Origin: Paenibacillus plantiphilus
Lineage (GTDB): Bacteria > Bacillota > Bacilli > Paenibacillales > Paenibacillaceae
Length of the DNA stretch: 64,000 nucleotides
Direction of reading: 5' to 3'
Assembly (NCBI RefSeq): GCF_927798095.1
Contig: NZ_CAKMMF010000008.1
Coordinates: forward strand, 177,340-241,339
The notes beneath the pieces were generated by a model. It searched no databases, was not told where the DNA came from, and worked only from the letters and a program-made list of their open reading frames with translations. Shown one piece after another: positions 45,027-54,317 of this stretch. Position 1 is the stretch's first letter; every line of letters begins with the position of its first letter. The position numbers and the translations under genes were made by a program.

Positions 45027-45566
45027 TTAATCGATCATATTTCTCAAGCTGTGGATTACCTTTTCGCGCAAATCCTCGTCGATCTTTCCTAATCCAAACA
45101 ATTCTGAGAACCACAGCCCGTCGGCCGCTAGCCGGACTATCGTAGCTTGCACGGGGTCAATCCCGTCGTTTTCCATATTTTTTTGCCAATCCGAATATAC
45201 ACGCTCCAGCTTTACGAGTAAATCGGGGTTTGCATATAGTGAAGCCGTAAATGCTGTACTAATACCGCCTTTATTAATATCATCGAAGGTTGCCTCCATA
45301 TATGCTCGACTCCACTTGCCAGCACTAGCAGCTGCATTGGCCGCCCTGGCAGTAACGTCCGCAACAAAATGGTCTGTCAACTCTTCCACCATTCCTATGA
45401 GTAAAGCTTCCTTACTCGGAAAGTGGTGGAGCAATCCGCCTTTGCTAATTCCAGCTTCTTTGGCCACAGCTTCAAGTGTGAGTTTTTCGACACCGTGATT
45501 TTTTACAATATAGGAAGCAGCAGTTAAGACAGCATGGCGTCTAGAATTACGATTCATCGTTATCAC
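45027..45566 (-). CDS. TetR-family repressor of the SMR pair
   Basis: The 179-residue protein has an N-terminal TetR helix-turn-helix (LEAVAKEAGISKGGLLHHFPSKEALL) and a helical ligand-binding C-terminal domain. It is first in an operon with two SMR genes, and a perfect inverted repeat sits between the -35 and -10 boxes of the operon promoter, so it should repress itself and the pump until ligand binds. Confidence 0.9.
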   Translation of the reverse strand: MITMNRNSRRHAVLTAASYIVKNHGVEKLTLEAVAKEAGISKGGLLHHFPSKEALLIGMVEELTDHFVADVTARAANAAASAGKWSRAYMEATFDDINKGGISTAFTASLYANPDLLVKLERVYSDWQKNMENDGIDPVQATIVRLAADGLWFSELFGLGKIDEDLREKVIHSLRNMID

Positions 45567-45576
45567 CTCTCAATTT

Positions 45577-45606
45577 ACTATACCGTCCAGACGGTTTTGT
45601 TGTCAA
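45577..45606 (-). promoter_or_regulatory. Sigma-A promoter with embedded TetR operator
   Basis: On the minus strand TTGACA (45606-45601) and TATAGT (45582-45577) are 18 bp apart. Between and touching them lies the palindrome ACCGTC-CA-GACGGT (45582-45595), a typical TetR-type operator position that would block polymerase. Confidence 0.75.
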
Positions 45607-45720
45607 TTAAGATACATTATTTTTCATCGTGCTGCGAGAATTGCAAATGATGGATGCCTGTCAGCATAATGAAACCGTTTATTACAAATACTTGGGTAAG
45701 ACGTTGTTCAAATAGCACGG

Positions 45721-45850
45721 CACGCAAAAACGAAGCCTATGCTTCCGAAGCAAGTTTTTGCTCGACAAGTCGGGCAGGGCACGCAAAAACGAAGCTTATG
45801 CTTCCGAAGCAAGTTTTTGCTCGACAAGTCGGGCAGGGCACGCAAAAACT
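45721..45850 (+). repeat. 59-bp tandem repeat with nested hairpins upstream of spoVAC
   Basis: Two copies begin at 45721 and 45780 and differ at one visible base (CCTAT or CTTAT); a third, truncated copy starts at 45839. Each copy contains the nested inverted repeat GCAAAAAC-GAAGC-...-GCTTC-...-GTTTTTGC. The array ends about 20 bp before the spoVAC start, so it should be in its leader RNA or promoter region. Confidence 0.85.
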
Positions 45851-45869
45851 TTTAGGGGTGTTTAAAACA

Positions 45870-46361
45870 ATGGCCACCAAGAACGCAGCACGCAACAAGT
45901 ATAAAAAAATGACCATGTCGCCTAAAGAGTATCAGACGTTCGCGAAATCGCATGAGCCTAATCGTTCGGTAGCGGCCAATTGCTTACGAGCTTTTGTCGT
46001 TGGAGGGGCCATCTGCTTGATCGGACAAGCGCTTCAAGACATGTTTGTCCACGTCTTTGGCATGTCCAAGACAGATGCAAGCAATCCTACAGTTGCCGTT
46101 CTTATCTTCATTGCAGTCGTTCTTACGAGCATGGGCGTATATGACAAACTCGCACAATGGGCCGGAGCCGGCAGCGCTGTGCCCGTAACCGGCTTCGCCA
46201 ATTCCATGTGCTCGGCAGCGCTGGAGCATCGCAGCGAGGGTCTTGTGCTTGGCGTGGGCGGCAATATGTTCAAGCTGGCGGGCGGGGTTATCGTTTATGG
46301 CACAGTAGCCGCCTTTTTCGTCGGTATCATCTATATGATTTTTGGCATCAGGGGGCACTGA
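45870..46361 (+). CDS. spoVAC: Stage V sporulation protein AC, dipicolinate channel subunit
   Basis: The 163-residue protein has a basic N-terminus (NKYKKMTMSPKEYQ) and about four membrane helices, the known SpoVAC pattern. SpoVAC lies in the spore inner membrane and acts as a mechanosensitive channel for Ca-dipicolinate uptake in the forespore and release at germination. The start at 45870 follows AGGGGTG; the upstream frame translates the repeat array and is not credible. spoVAD follows after 5 bp. Confidence 0.93.
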   Translation: MATKNAARNKYKKMTMSPKEYQTFAKSHEPNRSVAANCLRAFVVGGAICLIGQALQDMFVHVFGMSKTDASNPTVAVLIFIAVVLTSMGVYDKLAQWAGAGSAVPVTGFANSMCSAALEHRSEGLVLGVGGNMFKLAGGVIVYGTVAAFFVGIIYMIFGIRGH

Positions 46362-46366
46362 CTGAC

Positions 46367-47380
46367 ATGCTCAAAGGAAAACAAACGTGGTGGTTTGAGA
46401 AACGTCCTGTCATTATCGGAGCAGCTACAGTCGTCGGGCCGGATGAGGGCGAGGGTCCGCTTGCCGCTGATTTTGATCTGATTCATCCCGAGCTGGACAT
46501 GCAGCAGAAGAGCTGGGAGAAGGCGGAACGTCTGCTGCTGGAGCAAGCCTCTGATCTTGCGCTGAAGAACGCTAAAGTGAACAAGCAGCAGCTGCACTAT
46601 TTTATCGGCGGAGATCTGATGAATCAAATTATTAGCAACAGCTTTGCGGCACGATCGCTGGGCGTTCCTTATATCGGCGTTTTTGGCGCCTGCTCCACCT
46701 CCATGGAGACGCTGGCGCTCGCCTCGCTTATCGTCAATTCCGGCTCCGGGCAATATGTGCTGGCCGGTACGTGCAGTCATAATTGCACGGCTGAGAAACA
46801 GTTCCGTTATCCAACGGAATACGGCTCGCAAAAGCCGCCGACCGCGCAATATACGGTAACAGGCTCGGGAGCGGTCGTAGTCGCTGCTGACGGCGAAGGT
46901 CCGGTAGTTGAATGCGCGACGATCGGCAAGATTGCCGACATGGGGATCAAAGATCCATTCAACATGGGAGCGGCGATGGCGCCTGCTGCTGTGGATACCA
47001 TTAAAGCGCATTTCAACGATACGGGGCGCGAGCCCCAAGATTATGATCTGATCGTGACCGGCGATCTTGCAGGCGTGGGCCATCCCATTGCTAACGATTT
47101 GCTTATGCGAGACGGGGTTCCGATGGATCAGACGGTATTCTCGGATTGCGGATTAATGGTTTACGATGTGCAGCAGCAGAAGGTTCAAGCGGGAGGGAGC
47201 GGCTGCGGCTGTTCAGCGGTTGTAACCTATGGCCACCTGCTGAAGCGGCTGAAGAAAGATGGCGATCTGAAACGGATTCTTGTCGTAGCGACCGGCGCGC
47301 TGCTGTCTCCGTTGTCCTATCAGCAGGGGGAGAGCATCCCTTGCATTGCCCATGCAGTCGCGATAGCGCGGCAGCCATAA
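46367..47380 (+). CDS. spoVAD: Stage V sporulation protein AD, dipicolinate-binding protein
   Basis: The 337-residue protein has the thiolase-like fold of SpoVAD: FGACSTSMETLALAS in the middle and VQAGGSGCGCSAVVTYG late. It is a peripheral protein that binds dipicolinate on its way into the forespore. Length matches the family (about 338). The start at 46367 lies just after the spoVAC stop. Confidence 0.95.
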   Translation: MLKGKQTWWFEKRPVIIGAATVVGPDEGEGPLAADFDLIHPELDMQQKSWEKAERLLLEQASDLALKNAKVNKQQLHYFIGGDLMNQIISNSFAARSLGVPYIGVFGACSTSMETLALASLIVNSGSGQYVLAGTCSHNCTAEKQFRYPTEYGSQKPPTAQYTVTGSGAVVVAADGEGPVVECATIGKIADMGIKDPFNMGAAMAPAAVDTIKAHFNDTGREPQDYDLIVTGDLAGVGHPIANDLLMRDGVPMDQTVFSDCGLMVYDVQQQKVQAGGSGCGCSAVVTYGHLLKRLKKDGDLKRILVVATGALLSPLSYQQGESIPCIAHAVAIARQP

Positions 47381-47398
47381 CGGAAGGAGTGTACAAGC

Positions 47399-47749
47399 AT
47401 GATTTATTTGTGGGCCTTTGTAGTTGGAGGGGCAATATGCGTTCTGGGACAGCTCATGTTCGATGTGGTCAAGCTTACGCCTGCTCATACGATGGCGGCC
47501 TTGGTTGTAGCAGGGGCGATTGTAGACGGTATCGGCTGGTATGAGCCGATGATTGATTTCGCTGGAGCGGGAGTAACCGTTCCGATTACGAGCTTCGGCA
47601 ACGCGCTTGTTCATGGAGCATTGACCGAGCTTCAAAAGGATGGCTGGATTGGTGTCATTACAGGCATTTTCAAGCTGACGAGCGCAGGCATTTCCGCCGC
47701 GATCATCTTCTCCTTTCTGGCAGCGCTTGTGGTCAGACCGAAAGGCTAG
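47399..47749 (+). CDS. spoVAEB: Stage V sporulation protein AE (SpoVAEb), membrane subunit
   Basis: The 116-residue membrane protein has three to four hydrophobic segments and the family phrase GAGVTVPITSFGNALVHGA. It resembles SpoVAC, as known SpoVAEb does. GGAAGGAG precedes the ATG. It closes a three-gene spoVA operon; spoVAA, AB, AEa and AF are not here, as in many Paenibacillus-like genomes. Confidence 0.93.
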   Translation: MIYLWAFVVGGAICVLGQLMFDVVKLTPAHTMAALVVAGAIVDGIGWYEPMIDFAGAGVTVPITSFGNALVHGALTELQKDGWIGVITGIFKLTSAGISAAIIFSFLAALVVRPKG

Positions 47750-47819
47750 TGCGCGAGCGACTGCCTGTGATGCGACAGCGCACGCTGCCGTATGCCGGGA
47801 GCTGTTTCAATATGTAATC

Positions 47820-47865
47820 AAGCCCTTCACATTGCCCTCATCCGGCGGTTTGAAGGGCTTTTCTA
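47820..47865 (+). terminator. Terminator of the spoVA operon
   Basis: AAGCCCTTCA and TGAAGGGCTT form a 10-bp stem with a long, partly paired loop, followed by TTCT. Confidence 0.75.
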
Positions 47866-48056
47866 TGTTCTATTGCGCCAGCAAGCTCGTTCTGCGCGTG
47901 ATTAGCGAGTCTTTTCGAGACGCCAGCGGCGGAGAAACGTTATCCTGTAGGATTCTCCAATTTTTTTTGGTGAATTATTAGCTGTACTGTCTGTTGTATT
48001 TTTTGTAAAATAATAGAATGGTGAATTTTACATAACATCCGGGAGGGTCTAGAGAC

Positions 48057-49013
48057 ATGGAAAACCGTACGACAGATTATTCATTGTGTGCTGCTATACG
48101 TCGCAATTTGGAAAGCTGTATTTTGGGGAAAAGCAATGAAATTGAACAATTAATGATCGCTCTGCTTGCCGGCGGACATATACTGCTCGAAGACGTGCCC
48201 GGTACTGGAAAGACGCAGCTTGTGAAAGCGCTTGCGAAAACGATAGGCGGACATTTCCGCAGAATTCAATGCAATCCTGACTTGCTGCCGACTGATATTA
48301 CAGGTGTTGCTATTTATCATCCGAAGGATGAGGCATTCGTATTTAGACCGGGTCCAGTGATGGCGAATTTGCTGCTTGTCGATGAGATTAACCGGGCCAC
48401 AACGAAGACGCAATCCGCATTGCTTGAAGCGATGGAGGAGCGCAATGTGACGGTAGATGGCGAAACCTACCAGCTTCCTAATCCGTTTGTACTCATCGCT
48501 ACGCAGAATCCGATAGAGTTCGAGGGAACCTACTCGCTGCCGGAAGCGCAGCTTGACCGGTTCATGATGAAGATTACGTTAGGCTATCCGGACGCGGCAA
48601 CGGAACGCCAGATGATCATGCTGCCAAACTCCACCGCGCCGGCGGATCAGTTGTCCGCAGTTTCGAATATTGAACAGGTTGCCAAGCTGATGGAGGATGT
48701 GAAGCGTGTTCATGTCGATGAAGCGGTAGGCGACTATTTGATTCGTGTTGTGCGCGCGACTCGGGATCACAACGGTGTTCAGCTGGGAGCCAGCCCGCGT
48801 GCGGCGATATCGCTGCTTGCAGCTGCGAGAGCGAAGGCGTACCTGCAGGAGCGTGATTATTTGATACCGGATGATATTAAATCATTGGCTGCCTCTGTGC
48901 TCGCGCATCGCATTCTGCTTCATACAGAATCAAGAATGAACGGTTTGACAGCAGAAGATGTTATTCACGCTGTCCTACATAGCACCAACGTCCCTGTGCG
49001 AATGGAGCGATAG
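48057..49013 (+). CDS. MoxR-family AAA+ ATPase
   Basis: The 318-residue ATPase has Walker A EDVPGTGKTQL, Walker B LLVDEINRA, sensor 1 in ATQNP, and the MoxR sensor-2 region near LGASPRAAISLL. MoxR ATPases act as chaperones for membrane or metalloprotein complexes. The gene heads a MoxR-DUF58-transglutaminase operon like B. subtilis yeaC-yeaD-yebA. It starts behind GGGAGGG. Confidence 0.92.
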   Translation: MENRTTDYSLCAAIRRNLESCILGKSNEIEQLMIALLAGGHILLEDVPGTGKTQLVKALAKTIGGHFRRIQCNPDLLPTDITGVAIYHPKDEAFVFRPGPVMANLLLVDEINRATTKTQSALLEAMEERNVTVDGETYQLPNPFVLIATQNPIEFEGTYSLPEAQLDRFMMKITLGYPDAATERQMIMLPNSTAPADQLSAVSNIEQVAKLMEDVKRVHVDEAVGDYLIRVVRATRDHNGVQLGASPRAAISLLAAARAKAYLQERDYLIPDDIKSLAASVLAHRILLHTESRMNGLTAEDVIHAVLHSTNVPVRMER

Positions 49014-49018
49014 ATCTC

Positions 49019-50266
49019 ATGCTCACGGCACAAGCAATGAAGATGAGATGGCGGTTGCTCGGCATTCTATATGCTGGCTCGCTGCTGTATTTGCTTTTTC
49101 AGGGCGGCAAGACGTCCTTTATGCTGTTTTGTATCTTCAACGTGCTGCTGCTTTATTTGCTGCTGGGACGCTGGAGCGGAATCGCCGGAGTTGAAGGCGT
49201 CAGGAAGCTGTCGCATAATTCGGGCGCAGAGCAGCACTTGATGGCCGGAAGCAAGCTTGACGTCGTCATCTCTGTACAGATTCCAGGAGTATGGCCGATT
49301 CCATATGTGCTTGTTCGGGATGTGCTGTTGCGGCAGAACGGCGGCTCAATACCGTTCGAGGCTTCGTTCGTGCCCAGCTACCGCAGACAAGGGGATGTCA
49401 CGTATACGACACCACCCTTGGAGAGAGGCGTTTATCGATTTACGCATACGGAATGCTCGACCTGCGATATTTTTGGGTTGTTCGAGCATTCGGGAACATT
49501 TGAATCAACAGAGCCTGTCTACGTCTACCCGCGTACAATCGCGATCCGCAGCTGGCAGCAGCTGAAACGGGGGGCAAAGGGTCCTTATTCAACGACCGCT
49601 TCGCGACTGTCAGCCAAGGAAACAACACAAATCAACGGGGTGCGCGAGTATATTTACGGGGACAAGCTCTCTCGTATCCATTGGAATGCGACAGCGAGAA
49701 CCGGTGAATGGAAATCGAAAGAATTCGAACGAGAGTCTTTGCCACGGACGATGTTCCTTCTGGACCGTTATGCGGGCGCATATGATCGGCCGGAACAGTT
49801 TGAGCTTGCCGTATCCATCGTTGCCTCTATGCTGGACTTCGGCTTCCGCCGCTCTACAGCGACAGGAATTATTTCGGTCGGCGATACCAATGAGGGCTTT
49901 GCTCCCAATACGAGCCCGAACCAGCGGCAGCTTATTATGAATCATCTCGTAAGCGTGCAGCCTGACGGGAACACACCATTATATCGGGCAATTAGACAAT
50001 CCGCCTCGTTTGTACCGAGTGGCTCGTTTGCGGTAATCGTCAGTCCTCAGACAGGAGAAGAAATTGTTCTTGTCATGGAATGGCTGAAACGGAGAGGAGT
50101 CGTTCCCGTCCTTATTCATTTGAAGAGGAATGGCGATGACGTGCCTCAGCCTGGCGGGAAGGGCAAGGAATGGCTGAAGATGCTGCAGCGCAACGGTTTC
50201 ATCGTGCATACAATCAGCGCGCTTCAGGAGCTGCCCGCTGCTCTGGAAGGAGGGAGTGCCTCATGA
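49019..50266 (+). CDS. DUF58-domain protein
   Basis: The 415-residue protein has two N-terminal membrane helices (about 10-50) and then a soluble region. The DUF58 signature INGVREYIYGDKLSRIHWNATARTG is cut here to its key residues: Gly-Asp, Arg-Ile, Trp. A von Willebrand-like fold follows, with a DRYAGAYDRP-type loop. Its role with MoxR and transglutaminase is not settled biochemically. The stop overlaps the next gene's ATG. Confidence 0.85.
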   Translation: MLTAQAMKMRWRLLGILYAGSLLYLLFQGGKTSFMLFCIFNVLLLYLLLGRWSGIAGVEGVRKLSHNSGAEQHLMAGSKLDVVISVQIPGVWPIPYVLVRDVLLRQNGGSIPFEASFVPSYRRQGDVTYTTPPLERGVYRFTHTECSTCDIFGLFEHSGTFESTEPVYVYPRTIAIRSWQQLKRGAKGPYSTTASRLSAKETTQINGVREYIYGDKLSRIHWNATARTGEWKSKEFERESLPRTMFLLDRYAGAYDRPEQFELAVSIVASMLDFGFRRSTATGIISVGDTNEGFAPNTSPNQRQLIMNHLVSVQPDGNTPLYRAIRQSASFVPSGSFAVIVSPQTGEEIVLVMEWLKRRGVVPVLIHLKRNGDDVPQPGGKGKEWLKMLQRNGFIVHTISALQELPAALEGGSAS

Positions 50267-52482
50267 GTATGTATCGATCCTTGGGTAAGTGGCTGATAGC
50301 GAACTGGTACACGCAATTAACCATCGTTTTTACGACATTGCTGATTTTTGCCTGGATTCGCTGCTTTGACGGTTATTGGTGGGATGAGACGTACACGATT
50401 ATTCATGCTGTACTGTTGACGACATTTGTCGCAGCCGCACTCATCTCCTCCAAAGCATTGTCAATTACTGTACAGCTTCTGGCCTTGATCCTGATTAATT
50501 TGGCATTAACGGATTACGAATGGATATCTTTTACTGGTGAGATCGGCAGCTTGGGCGATTGGAAGGAATGGCTTGAGTGGCAGTTCCAGCCGCTTACGCC
50601 TTATCTCTGGCTAAGTCTCGGCATTTGGGCTGGCTTCCATGTCATCCTGCTGTGCAGCAAGCGGCGTCTCGGCATAATTGCTGTGCTGAGCTTCATCCTG
50701 CTCTCCCTTACAATTACGGATTCATTGCTCTCACCTGTTTATCTGTGGGGGGAGATTGCGTGGACGGTATTTATTGGACTTGCTTGGCTGGTTGCCAATC
50801 ATTTTCTCAATTTCAAGGAGAAGCATCCTGAGAGCTGGGCGCATCTGCTTGAATATCCGGTAAGCCTGTTCCTGCCGGTGCTGCTTATTATTACGCTTGT
50901 TATGGGCGCAGGAATATTCGTTCCTTCTATTGATCCCATACTGAAAGACCCCTATACCGCCTGGAAAGAAGCAAGGGGCGAGGAAGTCATATCCGTAATC
51001 GGTGATAAAGGGACAGGCTCCGGCAGCGAAAGCAAGGGGAACAGCGCCTCAGGCTACAGCCGCAATGATGAGGAGCTCGGCAATGGCTTCAAATTTGATT
51101 ATTCTCCGGTCATGGACATTACGACAACGAGAAAGAGCTACTGGCGAGGCGAGACCAGAGCGCTGTACACGGGGAGCGGCTGGGAGGAATCGCCGGAAGA
51201 GCAGGCTGAGGCATCGGTTAGAGCTATTGTGCCAGAACAGATTCTTGAATCCGGCGGCATAGAGGAGAATGTCGAGACGATACGGGTGGACCAATCCGTC
51301 AACATTCTGAGTGAGAATACGTATCCGGTGTTGTTCGGTGCGAGTCCGGTATCTCAGATCGTATCGGTTAATGAGATTAAGAGCTACCTCCCAAGTCTCG
51401 AATGGCTGCCGCAGTCATGGGAATTGAGATTGCCTGCCGGTAAAACAGACTACCCTGACAAATATTCCATCATTTCGGAGGTTCCTGTCCTGGATGTGAA
51501 TAAGCTGCGCAGCGTAGCTGCAGCAGAGACTGCATCGGAGATCTCATCGATGTATTTGCAGCTGCCTTCGGATCTGCCGTCAAGGGTAAGAGAGCTGGCT
51601 CTCGATATTACGAAGAATGAAGCTACACCTTATGATAAGGTCAAGGCGATCGAAGCCTATTTGCAAACGAACTTCAAGTATACGAATGAGCCTGACCTGT
51701 CGAAGAGACAAAGCAAGGATTTCGTAGATGCTTTCCTATTCGAAATGCTGGAAGGCTATTGTGATTATTATTCAACCGCGATGGCTGTCATGACACGCTC
51801 AATCGGCGTTCCTACCCGTTGGGTGAAAGGCTATGCGCCCGGAAGCCTGCCTATCGATCCGGAAACGCTGCGTCTGGGAGATGCGATCGGTGTCGATATG
51901 AATCCAGAGGGGAAAGGCACTTATACGGTGCGGAACGCGGATGCGCATTCATGGGTAGAGGTGTATTTTGAAGGCTATGGATGGTTTCCTTTCGAGCCTA
52001 CCGCTGGCTTCACATTCCCTTATGCCATGCCGGAAAATCAAAGTGTGGATACCTCAGATATCGAAGCTGATTCGTCTGCTGACATGCAAGAGGCAGGCAC
52101 AAAAGGCTTCAATATACCGCTATGGTCTTCTATAGCAGCATTCGTAGTGCTCCTGCTTGTCATTGCAGTATGGCAAAGACGGCAAATTGCCGGGTTATGG
52201 AACCATTATCGCTGGGGTGCTGCTACTGTAAATGAACGGATTGTCAGGGATACAAACCGGCTTATCCATTACGGCCGCAAGAAGGGACTTAATCGTGGCA
52301 CGCATGAGACCGTGCGCGAAACGATATCACAGTGGTCTGAGCGGATGTCCCCGCTGCAGAGGGAGCTGTCATTCGTGATCGTTGTGTTTGAGAAGGCGAT
52401 GTACAGCAATGGAACGATAAGCAAGGAAGAAGCCGAGCAGTTCGATGCGACAATCAAGAATTTACGCAAGCGAATAAGCTGA
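50263..52482 (+). CDS. Membrane transglutaminase-like protein
   Basis: The 739-residue protein has about six N-terminal membrane helices (to residue ~235), an extracytoplasmic region, a transglutaminase core near residues 480-610 and a last membrane helix near 625-645. The catalytic triad is Cys in GYCDYYSTAMA, His in DAHSWVEVYF, and Asp/Glu in PFEPT. Such proteins may cross-link or process peptides outside the membrane. The start at 50263 overlaps the DUF58 stop and follows GGAAGGAGGG. An upstream frame from 50170 is rejected. Confidence 0.88.
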   Translation: MSMYRSLGKWLIANWYTQLTIVFTTLLIFAWIRCFDGYWWDETYTIIHAVLLTTFVAAALISSKALSITVQLLALILINLALTDYEWISFTGEIGSLGDWKEWLEWQFQPLTPYLWLSLGIWAGFHVILLCSKRRLGIIAVLSFILLSLTITDSLLSPVYLWGEIAWTVFIGLAWLVANHFLNFKEKHPESWAHLLEYPVSLFLPVLLIITLVMGAGIFVPSIDPILKDPYTAWKEARGEEVISVIGDKGTGSGSESKGNSASGYSRNDEELGNGFKFDYSPVMDITTTRKSYWRGETRALYTGSGWEESPEEQAEASVRAIVPEQILESGGIEENVETIRVDQSVNILSENTYPVLFGASPVSQIVSVNEIKSYLPSLEWLPQSWELRLPAGKTDYPDKYSIISEVPVLDVNKLRSVAAAETASEISSMYLQLPSDLPSRVRELALDITKNEATPYDKVKAIEAYLQTNFKYTNEPDLSKRQSKDFVDAFLFEMLEGYCDYYSTAMAVMTRSIGVPTRWVKGYAPGSLPIDPETLRLGDAIGVDMNPEGKGTYTVRNADAHSWVEVYFEGYGWFPFEPTAGFTFPYAMPENQSVDTSDIEADSSADMQEAGTKGFNIPLWSSIAAFVVLLLVIAVWQRRQIAGLWNHYRWGAATVNERIVRDTNRLIHYGRKKGLNRGTHETVRETISQWSERMSPLQRELSFVIVVFEKAMYSNGTISKEEAEQFDATIKNLRKRIS

Positions 52483-52485
52483 CAA

Positions 52486-52528
52486 GACCGGTCGGAATGA
52501 TGCGCAGCATCCTCCCGACCGGTTTTTC
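52486..52528 (+). terminator. Terminator of the MoxR operon
   Basis: ACCGGTCGG and CCCGACCGGT pair across an inner ATGCGCAGCAT stem, then TTTTTC. It lies 4 bp after the transglutaminase stop. Confidence 0.85.
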
Positions 52529-52544
52529 AGGCTGCAAGCGGCCT

Positions 52545-52574
52545 TTGCAAGGAATTCCCTTTGTATGGTATAGT
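52545..52574 (+). promoter_or_regulatory. Sigma-A-like promoter of the yqeG operon
   Basis: TTGCAA and TATAGT are 18 bp apart, 34 bp ahead of the yqeG start, directly after the preceding terminator. Confidence 0.6.
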
Positions 52575-52607
52575 TTCGATGATAGCGATAGCAGGGGAGT
52601 CGAAACT

Positions 52608-53135
52608 ATGTTTGAACGGCTGTTGCCGCATATGCGCGTCAATACCATTTATAATATTGATATGGATGCTTTGCAGAAGCAGGGCATAAGAGGGATTATT
52701 ACAGATCTCGACAATACACTTGTCGGCGCCAAAGTGCCGCTCGCCACGCCGGAGCTGGTGGAATGGCTTGATCATGTGCGCGATCTTGGCTTTAAGGTTG
52801 TCATCGTTTCGAATAATAATCAGACGCGCGTGTCCAATTTCTCAAGCCCGCTCCAGATTCCTTTCGTTCATGCGGCCCGCAAGCCTGCGAACAAGGCGTT
52901 CCATAGAGCGCTTAAAGAGCTCGGTTTGCCAGTGGAGCAAACGGCTGTTATCGGTGATCAGATGCTGACAGATGTGCTGGGCGGAAGACGGATGGGTTTA
53001 TTTACAATTCTTGTAAGTCCTATTGCGCCGAATGATGAAGGCGTGATGACCCGCATTAATCGGAGGATCGAGAGAATTGCCCTCTATAATCTACGCAAAA
53101 AAGGGTTATGGCCCGAGGAGGAACACAAGAAGTGA
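52608..53135 (+). CDS. yqeG: YqeG-family HAD phosphatase
   Basis: The 175-residue protein has HAD motif I as ITDLDNTLVGAK, motif II in VIVSNNNQ, and motif III/IV in KPANKAF and VIGDQMLTDVLGG. The family includes a phosphatidylglycerophosphatase-like branch, and the gene is conserved ahead of yqeH. The start at 52608 follows GGGGAG and gives the family's length. Confidence 0.92.
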   Translation: MFERLLPHMRVNTIYNIDMDALQKQGIRGIITDLDNTLVGAKVPLATPELVEWLDHVRDLGFKVVIVSNNNQTRVSNFSSPLQIPFVHAARKPANKAFHRALKELGLPVEQTAVIGDQMLTDVLGGRRMGLFTILVSPIAPNDEGVMTRINRRIERIALYNLRKKGLWPEEEHKK

Positions 53136-54253
53136 CGAATAAGCAGTTGGTAGAGGGCGGATGCGCTGGCTGTGGCGTGAAGCTGCAGACAACAGCGAAT
53201 GACAAACCGGGCTATATCCCGGATTCAGCGCTTGAGCGGGAGCCGGCAATTTGCCAGCGATGCTTCCGGATTAAAAATTACAATGATGCGACAACGGTTA
53301 CAATCGATCAGGATGACTTTATTAAGCTGCTCGGAGGAATAGCGAATACAGAAAGTCTTGTCGTACATATCGTTGATATTTTCGACTTTGAGGGGAGCCT
53401 GATCTCTGGTCTGCAGCGATTCGTCGGGAACAATCCGGTGCTGCTTGTCGTCAACAAGATCGATCTGCTGCCCAAGGGAGTCAATCTGAACCGGCTGCGC
53501 AACTGGGTTCAGAAACAGGCGAAGACCCAGGGGCTGCGAATTCTTGATGTCGTGCTGTGCAGCGCCAAGCGGAATATGGGCTTCGAGCGTGTTATCGAAG
53601 CGCTCGGCGAGCATCGCGGCAAGCGCGATGTGTATGTGGTCGGCGCAACAAATGTGGGCAAGTCGACGCTCATCAATCGGCTGATCCACGATTTCAGCGA
53701 TTTGGAACGCGAATTGACAACATCCCGTTATCCCGGCACAACGCTGGATGCGGTTCATATTCCGCTGGACGATGGCCATGACATTATCGATACGCCGGGC
53801 ATTGTGTATGCGCATCGAATGACAGAGGTCGTGCCTCGCGATGTGCTGCAGGCGCTTCTGCCGGACAAGCCGATCAAGCAGCTTGTGTATCAATTGAATG
53901 AGCAGCAGACGCTCTTTATTGGCGCGCTCGCTCGGTTTGATTTTATAGAAGGAGCAAGGCAGTCATTCTCGCTCTACATCTCTAATGCGCTGCCGGTACA
54001 CCGGACGAAGCTGGAGAGGGCAGATGAGCTGTATGCGGACCATAAGGGCGTTATGCTGGCTCCGCCTAAAGCAGAGCAGCTGGACGAAATTCCAGCCTGG
54101 ACACGTCACCGTCTAACGATTCGGCGCGGGACCGATACCGATATTTATATTTCCGGATTAGGCTGGATTCATGTCAATAGCGGTGATGGCGCGCTGGTTG
54201 ACATTCATGCGCCCAAAGGGATTCGGGTGCTGCTGCGGGACGCGCTGATCTAG
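53132..54253 (+). CDS. yqeH: YqeH, circularly permuted GTPase for 30S ribosome assembly
   Basis: The 373-residue GTPase begins with a Cys4 zinc knuckle (CAGCGV and CQRCF). The G motifs are in permuted order: G4 NKIDLLP, G5 CSAK, then G1 GATNVGKSTL, G2 and G3 DTPG. YqeH assists 30S subunit maturation. The GTG at 53132 overlaps the yqeG stop and lies after GAGGAGG. The C-terminal 100 residues are the RNA-binding part. Confidence 0.95.
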   Translation: MTNKQLVEGGCAGCGVKLQTTANDKPGYIPDSALEREPAICQRCFRIKNYNDATTVTIDQDDFIKLLGGIANTESLVVHIVDIFDFEGSLISGLQRFVGNNPVLLVVNKIDLLPKGVNLNRLRNWVQKQAKTQGLRILDVVLCSAKRNMGFERVIEALGEHRGKRDVYVVGATNVGKSTLINRLIHDFSDLERELTTSRYPGTTLDAVHIPLDDGHDIIDTPGIVYAHRMTEVVPRDVLQALLPDKPIKQLVYQLNEQQTLFIGALARFDFIEGARQSFSLYISNALPVHRTKLERADELYADHKGVMLAPPKAEQLDEIPAWTRHRLTIRRGTDTDIYISGLGWIHVNSGDGALVDIHAPKGIRVLLRDALI

Positions 54254-54317
54254 CCGCTGGCAGGATGGCATGTGACTTGCGGGTGGAGCAAGCAACGATT
54301 GGTATTCAGGAGAGTGA

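Noticed and set aside
45654..45869. Longer spoVAC reading through the 59-bp repeats
   Set aside because: The N-terminal extension only translates the repeats; AGGGGTG and the family length support 45870.
46157..46366. Longer spoVAD reading from 46157
   Set aside because: The extra 70 residues are an out-of-frame translation of spoVAC and lack a ribosome site.
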